DNA of 64,000 nt from Clostridiales bacterium 38-18 (lineage in GTDB: Bacteria > Bacillota > Clostridia > Peptostreptococcales > Acidaminobacteraceae): contig MKTL01000001.1 in assembly GCA_001897605.1 (NCBI GenBank), positions 124,001 through 188,000 on the forward strand. Reading direction: 5' to 3'. A program made the position numbers and the translations under genes. The notes below the pieces were generated by a model. It was not told the origin of the DNA. It ran no database searches and worked only from the letters and a program-made list of their open reading frames with translations. Positions 18,079 through 26,536 of this stretch are shown here, one piece after another (within the stretch, counting starts at the first letter, position 1; the number at the start of each line of letters is the position of its first letter).

Positions 18079-18342
18079 ATGAAAGTATACGAGTTTACAC
18101 TTCAAAATACACATGGATTACACGCTAGACCAGCGGGACTTTTCGTTCAAGAATGTGGTAAGTTTCAATCTTCAGTAGCGCTTTTCAAAGGAGATACTAA
18201 GGTCAATGGCAAAAGTATGTTGGGTCTTATGAAGATTGCAGCCTCTAAAGGCGATCAACTCAAACTTGAAGTTGAAGGTGCTGATGAGGAAGCTGCATTA
18301 GCTGCTTTAAAAGCGTTAATTGATAATAACTTCGGTGAATAG
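18079..18342 (+). CDS. ptsH: HPr phosphocarrier protein
   Basis: General PTS phosphocarrier of 87 residues that takes phosphate from enzyme I. HGLHARPAG holds the active histidine and NGKSMLGLM the regulatory serine typical of Gram-positive HPr. GAGGGAG before ATG 18079 fixes the start. It lies 17 bp after the dehydrogenase and ends the hexitol operon; the presence of HPr here instead of beside ptsI suggests either a dedicated carrier or dispersed PTS genes. Confidence 0.9.
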   Translation: MKVYEFTLQNTHGLHARPAGLFVQECGKFQSSVALFKGDTKVNGKSMLGLMKIAASKGDQLKLEVEGADEEAALAALKALIDNNFGE

Positions 18343-18433
18343 TCAGATAAAATAAGTGCGTTGTCATTGACAAAATGTCAAAAGGACTTGTTATAAAATT
18401 GAATTCGTTTTATAGTGGGGATGAGGTGATCAA

Positions 18434-18733
18434 ATGAGCATGGACATCCCCATTACTTTAAAAACTGGTTTTTTTCAGTCTGAACCAGCAGTTATGAAGA
18501 TTGATAACCGCAATCGGCAAATTTTATTTGTATGTGAAAAGGGCAATAAAGTTTTTATTGTGGACTTCCCTCAAATAATGAAGGTTTATTATAATCCACT
18601 TGCCAATGATGAATTAACCTTACAAACGATTCAAAAAAATTATATCGCCAATATCGAAAAGCAGATGCTCGGAAGAGGCATCATTGACTTTTTTAAGATC
18701 GAATTTGGCGATAAGTTTAGAGTTGTGCAATAA
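18434..18733 (+). CDS. hypothetical protein (99 aa)
   Basis: Not recognised. A soluble-looking 99-residue protein with a strong site (GAGGTG) before the start. Upstream is a possible promoter (TTGACA at 18367 and TTATAA about 18 bp later) overlapping the palindrome TTGACAAAATGTCAA. It lies after HPr but is probably transcribed separately. No signal peptide, membrane helix or known motif is visible. Confidence 0.6.
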   Translation: MSMDIPITLKTGFFQSEPAVMKIDNRNRQILFVCEKGNKVFIVDFPQIMKVYYNPLANDELTLQTIQKNYIANIEKQMLGRGIIDFFKIEFGDKFRVVQ

Positions 18734-18833
18734 ATTTTTATAAACCATTAGAATTCAGTTAGGCGTTAGCCCTAAAGCATACGATTACTGATAAGCGTTT
18801 AGTTGTTATAATCGATAAATAGAAATTCAAGTT

Positions 18834-19502
18834 TTAAAGCGTCCAGTCAATGGGCGCTTTTCTATTTTCTATTAAAAAAGCGTTTGTTTTTGAAAAGGGC
18901 TTACTACCCCAAAATCCGCGATACACAGAAAGTGGACTTGGATGTGGTGCTTTTAGGATGAGGTGATTGGGATTTGTAATGAGTGCAGCTTTACTTTGAG
19001 CTGGCTTACCCCAAAGCCAAAATACCACAGGGTCGTTTCTTTCGTTGATGATGCGGATGACTTCATCTGTGAACTTCTCCCATCCCTTGCCTCTATGCGA
19101 GTTGGCTTCGCCAGCTCTAACGGTTAAAACGGTGTTCAGTAGGAGGACGCCTTGCTCTGCCCAATGTTTCAAATAACCATGCTTTGGAATCTCTAAACCG
19201 AGATCATCGTGCAACTCCTTAAAGATGTTTACAAGCGAAGGTGGTGCTGGCACCTCTGGCTTTACGCTAAAGGATAAGCCGTGTGCTTGACCAGGTCCAT
19301 GATAAGGATCTTGTCCCAAAAGAACAACCTTCAGATTTTTAAAGCTCGTATACTGAAAAGCGTTAAAAATATCATTTTTGTCTGGATAGATGGTATGTTC
19401 TTGATACTCGGAAATTAAAAACTGTCGAAGTGCAAGAGAATATGGCTTTTCAAATTCACCAGATAAAATATCATTCCAATCGTTTTGTAATATTTGTCCC
19501 AT
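18834..19502 (-). CDS. ung: uracil-DNA glycosylase
   Basis: Family 1 uracil-DNA glycosylase of 222 residues that removes uracil from DNA in base-excision repair. The water-activating motif [18 protein letters not shown] and the DNA-intercalating loop [18 protein letters not shown] are intact, and length is normal. GGAGG (plus-strand CCTCC at 19507) lies before the start. It is convergent with the 99-aa gene and divergent from the AraC-type gene. Confidence 0.97.
   Translation of the reverse strand: MGQILQNDWNDILSGEFEKPYSLALRQFLISEYQEHTIYPDKNDIFNAFQYTSFKNLKVVLLGQDPYHGPGQAHGLSFSVKPEVPAPPSLVNIFKELHDDLGLEIPKHGYLKHWAEQGVLLLNTVLTVRAGEANSHRGKGWEKFTDEVIRIINERNDPVVFWLWGKPAQSKAALITNPNHLILKAPHPSPLSVYRGFWGSKPFSKTNAFLIENRKAPIDWTL
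18836..18866 (+). terminator. terminator for the 99-aa gene, overlapping the end of ung
   Basis: AAAGCGTCC (18836-18844) pairs with GGGCGCTTT (18852-18860) with one G-T pair, then TCTATTTTCT. It lies within the convergent ung 3' end. Confidence 0.5.
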
Positions 19503-19646
19503 AAGACCTCCATGCTGAATTTACTTAAGTCTAGCACAATTTGTTCGTTTTTTAAATGCGTCTCAATTGAATTGGAAAAAATATCATACATCTATCACAT
19601 TATTCAGCTAAAATAAAGATGAGATCTCACAAAGAAAGAGGCTATC

Positions 19647-20504
19647 ATGCAATTAGTAAATAGAGTGGATGCCATTCAAGATGCAATAGAATATATTGAG
19701 AGTCATTTGAATGATGCAATCGATATTGAACGCGTTGCAAGTGTGGCTTGTATGTCCTTAAGTGGCTTTTACGAGTTTTTTAAAGTGCTCACAGGTATGA
19801 CGCTAAAGGAGTACATCCGTAAAAGAAGGTTGTCAGAGGCGGCTTTTTTGCTAACGTCCACGGATAGAACGGTTTTAGAGGTTGCACTTGATTTTCAATA
19901 CGAGTGCTATGAAGCATTTTCAAGGGCTTTTAAGCTCTTATATGGCATGTCCCCTAGCGCTTATCGCAAAAGAGCCGAATTTGTCGCGACATTTCCACAA
20001 ATACAGAAGATAAAAATTTCTGAAAGGAAGGACAAGCGTATGCAGATCGATTATAAAATGAACAACGACCAAATCATGGAGGGCGTTAATCAGTTGGGTG
20101 ATGGTTATATGATTGACGTTGACATAGACTACTTTGGTAGAATTAATGATAATTATGGTAGAAGTGGTGGCGATTTTGTACTGACCGAGCTGCCTCATAG
20201 AGTGAAGGAAGTCCTTATGTCATATGGCTATCAGACAGAAGTCACCCGATTGGGTGCAGATGAGTTTATTATTTTGATTAAGGATGATGATGCCTCTAAC
20301 ATCAAAGCGTTAGCCGATGCGATAATCAAGCGTTGTTCAGAGCCTTATCATTTTAAGGCACAAGTAATTCATCTTACTGTAAGTATCGGCATGATCCCAA
20401 TAACAGTAGGCGTAGATCCTCAGACTTCTCTAAAAGCAGTTGAGGCATCTATGTTCGCTGCAAAACGCAAAGGCAGAAATCGACTTGAGATCAATAACGA
20501 TTGA
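19647..20504 (+). CDS. AraC-type HTH fused to a GGDEF-like domain
   Basis: Two-domain protein of 285 residues. Residues 8-110 are a complete AraC/XylS DNA-binding domain (two helix-turn-helices, ending LLYGMSPSAYRKR). Residues about 135-285 are a GGDEF-family domain: DVDIDYFGRINDNYG, GGDFVL and LGADEFIILI, with GADEF in place of GGDEF and no RxxD inhibition site. Either a weak cyclase tied to DNA or, more likely, a nucleotide- or ligand-sensing domain controlling a regulator. The gene stands alone, upstream of a two-component system. This order of domains is uncommon. Confidence 0.85.
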   Translation: MQLVNRVDAIQDAIEYIESHLNDAIDIERVASVACMSLSGFYEFFKVLTGMTLKEYIRKRRLSEAAFLLTSTDRTVLEVALDFQYECYEAFSRAFKLLYGMSPSAYRKRAEFVATFPQIQKIKISERKDKRMQIDYKMNNDQIMEGVNQLGDGYMIDVDIDYFGRINDNYGRSGGDFVLTELPHRVKEVLMSYGYQTEVTRLGADEFIILIKDDDASNIKALADAIIKRCSEPYHFKAQVIHLTVSIGMIPITVGVDPQTSLKAVEASMFAAKRKGRNRLEINND

Positions 20505-20584
20505 TTGCAGTGACTGAATTACACAATTATTTGTGAATTTTTATCTATTTCAGTATATAATTTATAAAAAGAGGAGGTGTGCGT

Positions 20585-21262
20585 GTGAGTACGATACTAC
20601 TAGTAGACGATGATCCTAAAATCAGAGATATTATTAAAGAATATATGGCGATAGGAGATTTTACGCTGCTTGAAGCAGCAGATGGTCTTGAGGCACTAAA
20701 AAGAGTCGAAGAAAATCTGATCGATCTCATCGTTTTAGATGTGATGATGCCGAAGCTAGATGGTTGGCAAACGCTAAGAGAAATTAGAAAATCACATCGC
20801 ATACCTGTTATTATGCTCTCTGCAAGAGGTGAAGAGTACGATAAATTACTTGGGTTTGAGATGGGGGTAGATGATTATGTGGTGAAGCCCTTTAGTCCAA
20901 GAGAACTGCTTGCTAGAATCAAAGCGGTCTTAGCCCGTGCGACGACGCCTGTCACTGACAGCGACTCTAAGTTGATTTTCGACGGTTTAATATTAGATGC
21001 GAATGCGCGTACGGTCGATAGAGAAGGTGAACGCCTTTCTTTAACGCCAAAGGAGTATGAGCTGCTATATTTTTTAATGCAAAATCCAAGACATGCCTTT
21101 TCAAGAGAGCAGCTTTTAAGTGCGGTTTGGGGTTACGATTTTTATGGCGATGATCGCACCGTGGACACTCATATAAAAATGCTGAGAGAGCATTTGGGTG
21201 ACTATAGAAACTTTATTGTAACGGTTTGGGGTGTCGGCTATAAGTTTGAACCTAAAAATTGA
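20585..21262 (+). CDS. OmpR-family response regulator
   Basis: DNA-binding response regulator of 225 residues. The receiver domain has the acidic pair in LVDDDPK, the phospho-acceptor aspartate in VLDVMMPKLDG and lysine in VKPFSPREL. The C-terminal winged helix ends in RTVDTHIKMLREHL and VWGVGYKFEP. GTG 20585 is chosen because GAGGAGGT lies six bases before it; the GTG at 20579 abuts that site. It is co-transcribed with the following kinase, whose ribosome-binding site overlaps this stop codon. The signal is unknown. Confidence 0.92.
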   Translation: MSTILLVDDDPKIRDIIKEYMAIGDFTLLEAADGLEALKRVEENLIDLIVLDVMMPKLDGWQTLREIRKSHRIPVIMLSARGEEYDKLLGFEMGVDDYVVKPFSPRELLARIKAVLARATTPVTDSDSKLIFDGLILDANARTVDREGERLSLTPKEYELLYFLMQNPRHAFSREQLLSAVWGYDFYGDDRTVDTHIKMLREHLGDYRNFIVTVWGVGYKFEPKN

Positions 21263-21269
21263 GGTGGCG

Positions 21270-22706
21270 ATGAAGGGGTTACGTAGTAAAATTTGGGCTT
21301 GGTTGATGGCGCTTGTAATGGTGATTATCGTGCTACTTTGGTTGTTTCAAGTGGTTTTTTTAGAGAATTTCTATTATAAGGTTCATTTTAACCTAATTGA
21401 AGATAAAATTATGGCCGTTGCGGGTCAACTTGAGACGTCGAAGCTACAAGATGCGACCGATCTTGCAAGTGCGCTAAGTAGTAATCAGTTGGATGCGCTA
21501 GAAAGCCTGACCGAGGTGTCAGGACTGGGTGTTATGCTGATTAACAACGATGGTGTATCTTTATACCAAGAATCCTTGGTATTTGAGCAAATGTTCAAGA
21601 GAAGTTTAGCGGCGCAGTTAGAATCAGCACTTCTAGGTGAAACTCAGATTGAGATCATCAGTCATATGCGATTTGATACCGAATATTGGGTGATGACGCA
21701 TCCTATTAAAGATCCAAATGGCAATGTCATAGGGGCTATTGCAGTTACGGCACCGATAGAAGCGGTATCAGAAACGGTCGGCATTATCAAGCAACAGTTG
21801 ATTTGGATTACTTTGATAATTCTTGTTTTGGCATCTGTAGTTGCATTCTTAATTGCTAGAGAATTAAGTCGACCACTATTGAAGCTAGAGAAAGCCACTC
21901 AACAGATCGCGGAAGGACAGTTTGAGATTGAGACTGGGATTATACGGCGTGATGAGATTGGACAGCTGGCAAGAAACATCGAGGAGATGGGTCACTCATT
22001 AGGACAGATTGACCAGCTTAGGAGAGATCTGATTGGCAATCTATCGCATGAACTAAGGACGCCTCTCAGTGTCATCAAAGGATATTCTGAAACGATGATT
22101 GATGTTACTGGTGACGATCCGGTGAAGCGCAACAAACAGCTTAACCTCATCATAGAAGAAACCAACCGATTGACCGATATGATTCAGGACATTATGGATT
22201 TATCGAGACTTCAATCTGGTCAAATGGCTTTAGACCGTGATGCGTTTGACCTCATGGAAGTAATCAGGCAAATTAAGCTAAAATTTGAGATTTTTACTAG
22301 GGTTGAACTTGAGACGGATATTGAGATGGCCATCGTGTCAGCAGACCGGTCAAAGATTATACAGGTGTTGACCAATCTAACCTCCAATGCCATACATCAT
22401 AGTCAAGCAGTGGGTGAAAATGCTGCTAAAGTGATTTTGAAACTGATATCAAATGACAGTGGTTATCGCGTTGAAATCATTGATTTTGGTAAAGGGATTC
22501 CACTCGAAGAACAGAGCAAAATCTGGGATCGATTTTATCAAATAGAATCGCGAGAGGATGGTAAACCATCGGGTTCGGGTGTTGGACTGGCGATCGTTAA
22601 AGGTATTTTGGAGGCGCATCAGTTCAATTATGGTGTGGACTCAGTTCCAAATCGGGAAACACATTTTTGGTTTGAGATACCTAAGACGCAACATTTACAA
22701 GAGTAA
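21270..22706 (+). CDS. membrane sensor histidine kinase
   Basis: Partner kinase of 478 residues. Two membrane helices (about 9-32 and 175-195) flank an extracytoplasmic sensor of about 140 residues; then HAMP, a dimerisation domain with histidine in NLSHELRTPLSV, and the ATPase domain with SNAIHHSQ, DFGKGI and GSGVGLAIVKG. ATG 21270 follows GAGGTG at the regulator stop and is preferred over an in-frame ATG at 21231 inside the previous gene. A strong terminator ends the pair. Confidence 0.92.
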   Translation: MKGLRSKIWAWLMALVMVIIVLLWLFQVVFLENFYYKVHFNLIEDKIMAVAGQLETSKLQDATDLASALSSNQLDALESLTEVSGLGVMLINNDGVSLYQESLVFEQMFKRSLAAQLESALLGETQIEIISHMRFDTEYWVMTHPIKDPNGNVIGAIAVTAPIEAVSETVGIIKQQLIWITLIILVLASVVAFLIARELSRPLLKLEKATQQIAEGQFEIETGIIRRDEIGQLARNIEEMGHSLGQIDQLRRDLIGNLSHELRTPLSVIKGYSETMIDVTGDDPVKRNKQLNLIIEETNRLTDMIQDIMDLSRLQSGQMALDRDAFDLMEVIRQIKLKFEIFTRVELETDIEMAIVSADRSKIIQVLTNLTSNAIHHSQAVGENAAKVILKLISNDSGYRVEIIDFGKGIPLEEQSKIWDRFYQIESREDGKPSGSGVGLAIVKGILEAHQFNYGVDSVPNRETHFWFEIPKTQHLQE

Positions 22707-22719
22707 TAGATTGTATATT

Positions 22720-22757
22720 AAGAAGTAAGTTGAACTCAACTTACTTCTTTTTTTTTT
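22720..22757 (+). terminator. terminator of the two-component operon
   Basis: A perfect 14-bp stem (22720-22733 with 22736-22749) has a 2-base loop and runs into about ten T residues. The 59-bp dispersed repeat begins within this T-tract. Confidence 0.9.
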
Positions 22758-22813
22758 AGCCACAATCTCGCTTGTGGTAAAATCTGAAGGCTCGATGCCT
22801 GAAGATTTTTATT
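22755..22813 (+). repeat. 59-bp dispersed hairpin repeat, copy A
   Basis: Identical over 59 bp to 50260-50318 on the other strand. It holds two hairpins: CCACAA-TCTCGC-TTGTGG, and a longer imperfect one (AAAATCT, AGGC, loop, GCCT, AGATTTT) followed by TATT. Copy A lies right after the U-tract of the preceding terminator. Confidence 0.9.
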
Positions 22814-22918
22814 AAGCCATAAACTCACATATGTTATTGGCAAAGCTGATAGGTGTTAAGATTTTTATTGTCATTTATCTTATACTCAAATAAATATCAG
22901 AAAATTCTGAGAAAACAT

Positions 22919-22947
22919 TTGCAACTTTGATACGAAGGTCATATAAT
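22919..22947 (+). promoter_or_regulatory. promoter of the GntR-led operon
   Basis: TTGCAA (22919-22924), a 17-bp spacer and TATAAT (22942-22947), 37 bp before the start codon. Between repeat copy A and this promoter I see nothing else. Confidence 0.75.
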
Positions 22948-22958
22948 AGGATAAAATC

Positions 22959-22973
22959 TGTGGTATTACCACA
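22959..22973 (+). promoter_or_regulatory. GntR-type operator
   Basis: TGTGGTATTACCACA is a perfect 7-1-7 palindrome containing TGGT-N3-ACCA, the core of FadR-type GntR operators. It lies just downstream of the predicted transcription start, which suggests autorepression by the GntR protein encoded next. Confidence 0.7.
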
Positions 22974-22983
22974 AGGGGGTTTT

Positions 22984-23682
22984 ATGACGAAAGCCATCTC
23001 AGCTGAAAGCTTAGCGGAAAATTACATACTTGAAAGGATTTTAAATGGGTTTTATAAACCCTTACAATACCTTGAACCAGAAAGAGAGCTAGCGATTCAG
23101 TTGACGCTTAGCCGACCTGTCATCCATAAGGCGATTATCAGACTTGAAGCTAAGGGGGTCGTGACGATTGTTCCTCGCAAAGGCATTCGGGTCAATGATT
23201 ATACCGAGTCGGGAAAGCTCAGTTTGCTTGAGCACCTCTATCCTCTGGAAAGAGGTAAGTATCCAGCACTTAACAAAGCCATGCTGCAGTTTTTAATCAG
23301 CAATCTCAAAGCGACCTTATATGAAGTGAACCATTTGCCTTTAGAAAGAAAGCAAGACTTAATCAATCAGCTAAGTAATTTGGAAATCTCCGAAGGTAGC
23401 CATTTGTTTGCTTGGGTTAAAATGCTAGCCAGAGCCATCGATAATCCCATATACGCCATGCTATTTAATGAGTTTGAAATTGGCGTCGTCAATGTGGGCA
23501 AAGCCATCATCGCTCATAGTGGCAAGGGTTCTGTAGTCAGCTGGCTGAAGGCTATAGAAACAGCAGTTTTAGATGGGACAGATGAAAAAGAAATCAATCA
23601 GGCAGTCGATGGATTTTACGAAAAAGTGGTCTTTGCTTGGTTAAGTATAGAGCTTCATTTCAATGGTTTACAAATTAGATGA
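22984..23682 (+). CDS. GntR-family transcriptional regulator
   Basis: Regulator of 232 residues with an N-terminal winged helix (YILERILNGFYKPLQYL, then RELAIQLTLSRPVIHKAIIRLE) typical of GntR proteins. The C-terminal ~150 residues are helical like an FCD domain, but I cannot point to the metal-binding histidines with certainty. ATG 22984 with AAGGGGG upstream is chosen over a weak in-frame start at 22927, which would lie before the -10 box. It heads an operon of a carrier, two membrane proteins and a peptidase, and a matching operator lies in its own leader. Confidence 0.85.
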   Translation: MTKAISAESLAENYILERILNGFYKPLQYLEPERELAIQLTLSRPVIHKAIIRLEAKGVVTIVPRKGIRVNDYTESGKLSLLEHLYPLERGKYPALNKAMLQFLISNLKATLYEVNHLPLERKQDLINQLSNLEISEGSHLFAWVKMLARAIDNPIYAMLFNEFEIGVVNVGKAIIAHSGKGSVVSWLKAIETAVLDGTDEKEINQAVDGFYEKVVFAWLSIELHFNGLQIR

Positions 23683-23699
23683 TATATAGGGGGAAAACC

Positions 23700-25070
23700 A
23701 TGGAAGAAAAACAAACTGGGGTCATTAAGACCTTTATCAGCGCCATATTGATACTTTTGGCGCTGCTCGTTGCCACGGGCATACTGACTTATCTTGTGCC
23801 TGGTGGAACCTTTGATCCGATCACAGGAATTTATGAGCAGGCGGAGAAGTCAGGAGTACCGTTCTGGCAGATTCTCGCCGCACCAATCCTTGTATTGGGA
23901 AGTGATTCAGGTGTTCTGGTCATTGCAATTATTTTATTCTTACTTGTAATAGGCGGTGCAATTCACTTACTAAAAGCGACGGGATTGCTTGAAAGCGTCA
24001 TTCAAAAAATAGTCATTCGCTATCAGACCGACGAGAAACGACTTTTAGCGCTTTTGATTTTAGTGTTCATGTCGTTGGGTGCCTTTGTGGGGGTATTCGA
24101 AGAGGTGGTGCCATTGGTTCCAATGATGCTTGTGCTCGCCAGTCGTATGGGTTGGGATGATCTGACTGGGCTGGGCGTCAGCATCTTAGCGACTGGGCTG
24201 GGTTTTGCAGCTGCGGTGACGAATCCATTTACCATAGGTGTCGCGCAAGAACTAGCGGGATTGCCGATGTTCTCAGGTGCGTTTTATCGAATCATCGTAT
24301 TCGGAGTCATCTATGGCGCTACGTATCTCTTTATTCTAAGACATGTTAGAAAAACTAAGAAAACCACACAGGTTAATGAAGGACAATCGCAGTTAAGCGA
24401 GACGGATGCAGTATCTAATAAAGTAATGCTCTATTTTTTATCTATAATGGCGATTATGTTTATTATGATTGCAATGGTGCCATTCGTTACTTGGATCAGG
24501 GATGTAACGCTGCCCATTATAGGTCTTCTTTTTCTAATAGCTGGGATAGGGGTTTCAAGGCTCAGTGGACACACTGGAAAGTGGACGGCTAAGACGTTTT
24601 TCACTGGCGCAAAGGAGATGTCACCTGCCATTTTGTTGGTTTTACTTGCAACAGGGATCAAATACGTGCTGATGGAAGGACAGATTTTAGACACAATTTT
24701 ATACCATTTAACTGTTTTATTTGAGCATACTTCGCCATTGGTGGCGCTGTTTTACAGCTTTTTGCTGGTGATGGCAATGAACTTTTTTATCGGATCGGGA
24801 AGTGCAAAGGCTTTTATACTCATGCCAATTCTGATGCCTTTGATGGATTATTTGGGAATCGGACGGCAACTGGGGATATTAGCGTTTCAATTTGGAGATG
24901 GCTTCTCCAACATCATGTATCCAACCAATGCGGTTTTACTCATTGCGCTGGGTTTATCAAAGATGAGCTATGGCAAATGGCTTAGGTTTATTCTGCCGTT
25001 TCAAGTGGTATTAGCAATTTTATCTCTGGTGGGTCTCAGTGTGGGCTACTGGCTACAATACGGGTTATAG
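23700..25070 (+). CDS. YfcC/DcuC-type membrane carrier
   Basis: Polytopic membrane protein of 456 residues, about 11-12 helices, of the C4-dicarboxylate/short-chain anion carrier superfamily (YfcC type). Visible signatures are GILTYLVPGGTFDP near the N-terminus, ATGLGFAAAVTNPFTIGVAQ, and GSGSAKAFILMP with FGDGFSNIMYPTNA near the C-terminus. Family members move carboxylates, amino acids or peptides; the substrate is not known. The next genes and the M20 peptidase make an amino-acid or peptide substrate likely. GGGGG before ATG 23700 decides the start. Confidence 0.82.
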   Translation: MEEKQTGVIKTFISAILILLALLVATGILTYLVPGGTFDPITGIYEQAEKSGVPFWQILAAPILVLGSDSGVLVIAIILFLLVIGGAIHLLKATGLLESVIQKIVIRYQTDEKRLLALLILVFMSLGAFVGVFEEVVPLVPMMLVLASRMGWDDLTGLGVSILATGLGFAAAVTNPFTIGVAQELAGLPMFSGAFYRIIVFGVIYGATYLFILRHVRKTKKTTQVNEGQSQLSETDAVSNKVMLYFLSIMAIMFIMIAMVPFVTWIRDVTLPIIGLLFLIAGIGVSRLSGHTGKWTAKTFFTGAKEMSPAILLVLLATGIKYVLMEGQILDTILYHLTVLFEHTSPLVALFYSFLLVMAMNFFIGSGSAKAFILMPILMPLMDYLGIGRQLGILAFQFGDGFSNIMYPTNAVLLIALGLSKMSYGKWLRFILPFQVVLAILSLVGLSVGYWLQYGL

Positions 25071-25078
25071 GAGGCGTT

Positions 25079-25801
25079 ATGGCATTTAATAGCAATAGTG
25101 GATTTATGTATTTATTGGCACTTGGCGTGATCGTTTTTGTCATTGCGCAGTCCAGTTATTTTCTTTATAGAGCGATCAAGCAAGCTAAGGTAATGGGGAT
25201 GACTTCAGATACCATTAAGCGAACGATAAAAAGCAGCGCGGTTTTTACCATAGCACCTGCCGTTTCTATCCTACTCGGCGTTATTTCACTATCGAAATTT
25301 CTAGGGTTACCACTGCCATGGATTAGGCTTAGTATATTGGGGGCGATTACCTATGAGCTGACTGCAGCAGCTTCAGCGGCGGCATCAGTTGGTGTTTCCG
25401 TTTCAGAGCAAATTAAGGATCCTGTGGTTTTCAGTACCATTGCCTGGGTTATGACCATAGGTATTATCCCAAGTGTTATTTTGATTCCACTTTTTCTTAA
25501 AAAGATTCAGAGTGGTCTGGAATCGGTAAAGAAAAAAGATGAGAAGTGGGGCGAGCTCTTTGTAACCGCCATCTTTCTTGGGATGATTTCAGCCTTTCTA
25601 GGGGTTGTTTTTGCAGATATAAGAGAAGGTCTAAAGGGATTTATTCCAATTTTCGTCTTGCTGAGCTCAGCAGCGATTATGATTATCTGCGGGCTTTTAC
25701 TGAAAAAATACAAGCTCAGGTGGCTTCAGGACTATGCGTTGCCATTTAGTATACTCGGTGCAATGGGATTTGCGATCCTCATTACGCGCGTAATAGTTTA
25801 G
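25079..25801 (+). CDS. DUF5058-type integral membrane protein
   Basis: Membrane protein of 240 residues with six or seven hydrophobic segments, recognised as DUF5058-like from family memory. AGGAGG precedes the start, 8 bp after the carrier stop. It is paired with the next membrane gene of equal length, suggesting a two-subunit transporter or permease. No catalytic motif is visible; function is unknown. Confidence 0.75.
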   Translation: MAFNSNSGFMYLLALGVIVFVIAQSSYFLYRAIKQAKVMGMTSDTIKRTIKSSAVFTIAPAVSILLGVISLSKFLGLPLPWIRLSILGAITYELTAAASAAASVGVSVSEQIKDPVVFSTIAWVMTIGIIPSVILIPLFLKKIQSGLESVKKKDEKWGELFVTAIFLGMISAFLGVVFADIREGLKGFIPIFVLLSSAAIMIICGLLLKKYKLRWLQDYALPFSILGAMGFAILITRVIV

Positions 25802-25813
25802 GGGGTGCTGGAT

Positions 25814-26527
25814 ATGTCTAATTTAAATCAGCAAGCAAAATCAAATTCAACAAAGTCAAAATCAACAAAGTCATATGAGGCCTCAGTGCATACCTTCGGA
25901 CGAATCTGGATGCTTTGTGCATTTTTTATGATGCTGGGCATCCCGGCTCTGATCAGCACCTATTTTAGCGCGTGGCCAGCAGCGAGTAGTGTGATAAAAG
26001 GTCTTTTAGGCGTTGCACCTATCTTTTGGACGGTAGCGGTTATTGAGATTTTAACTTATACGCCGATGCTTGGCTCAGGCGGTTCCTATCTCGGGTTTGT
26101 CACTGGTAATCTGACCAATCTAAAGGTACCCTGTGCACTCTATGCCATGGAAAATGCAAAGGTGAGCCAAGGGACACTTGAGGGCGAGGTTATCTCGACG
26201 ATCGCCATAGCGACATCATCTATTGTAACGACGGTGATTATCGCATTAGGCGTATTGCTGTTGACACCTCTGACTCCGATTTTAAATTCAGAGCTACTAA
26301 AGCCAGCATTTGACAACATTCTGCCAGCGTTGTTCGGTGGTCTTGCCGTAGTCTATGTCAGTAAAAACTGGAAAATTGCGATGGCACCATTGGTCTTTAT
26401 GTGCCTATTGTTTATTCTAGTGCCTTCTCTGGCGAGCTCTGTGTCGGTTTTGGTACCAGTAGGAGCTTTGATCGCCATCGTTACAGCGCGGATTTTATAT
26501 AAAAAGGGTTTACTAGAAGACAAATAG
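25814..26527 (+). CDS. membrane protein, partner of the DUF5058 gene
   Basis: Membrane protein of 237 residues with about six helices. The N-terminus is a cytoplasmic Ser/Lys/Thr-rich tail containing an imperfect tandem repeat (STKSKSTKS, coded by a 12-bp unit at 25847-25873). AGGGGGTG lies seven bases before ATG 25814; a GTG at 25805 overlaps that site. It has equal length and adjacent position to the preceding gene, so the two probably act together. Function unknown. Confidence 0.75.
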   Translation: MSNLNQQAKSNSTKSKSTKSYEASVHTFGRIWMLCAFFMMLGIPALISTYFSAWPAASSVIKGLLGVAPIFWTVAVIEILTYTPMLGSGGSYLGFVTGNLTNLKVPCALYAMENAKVSQGTLEGEVISTIAIATSSIVTTVIIALGVLLLTPLTPILNSELLKPAFDNILPALFGGLAVVYVSKNWKIAMAPLVFMCLLFILVPSLASSVSVLVPVGALIAIVTARILYKKGLLEDK

Positions 26528-26536
26528 AAAGGGTGG

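Noticed and set aside
18367-18381. TTGACAAAATGTCAA palindrome upstream of the 99-aa gene as a third MtlR site
   Set aside because: Half-sites and spacing differ from TGTCAC-N9-GTGACA; more likely a chance overlap with a -35 hexamer.
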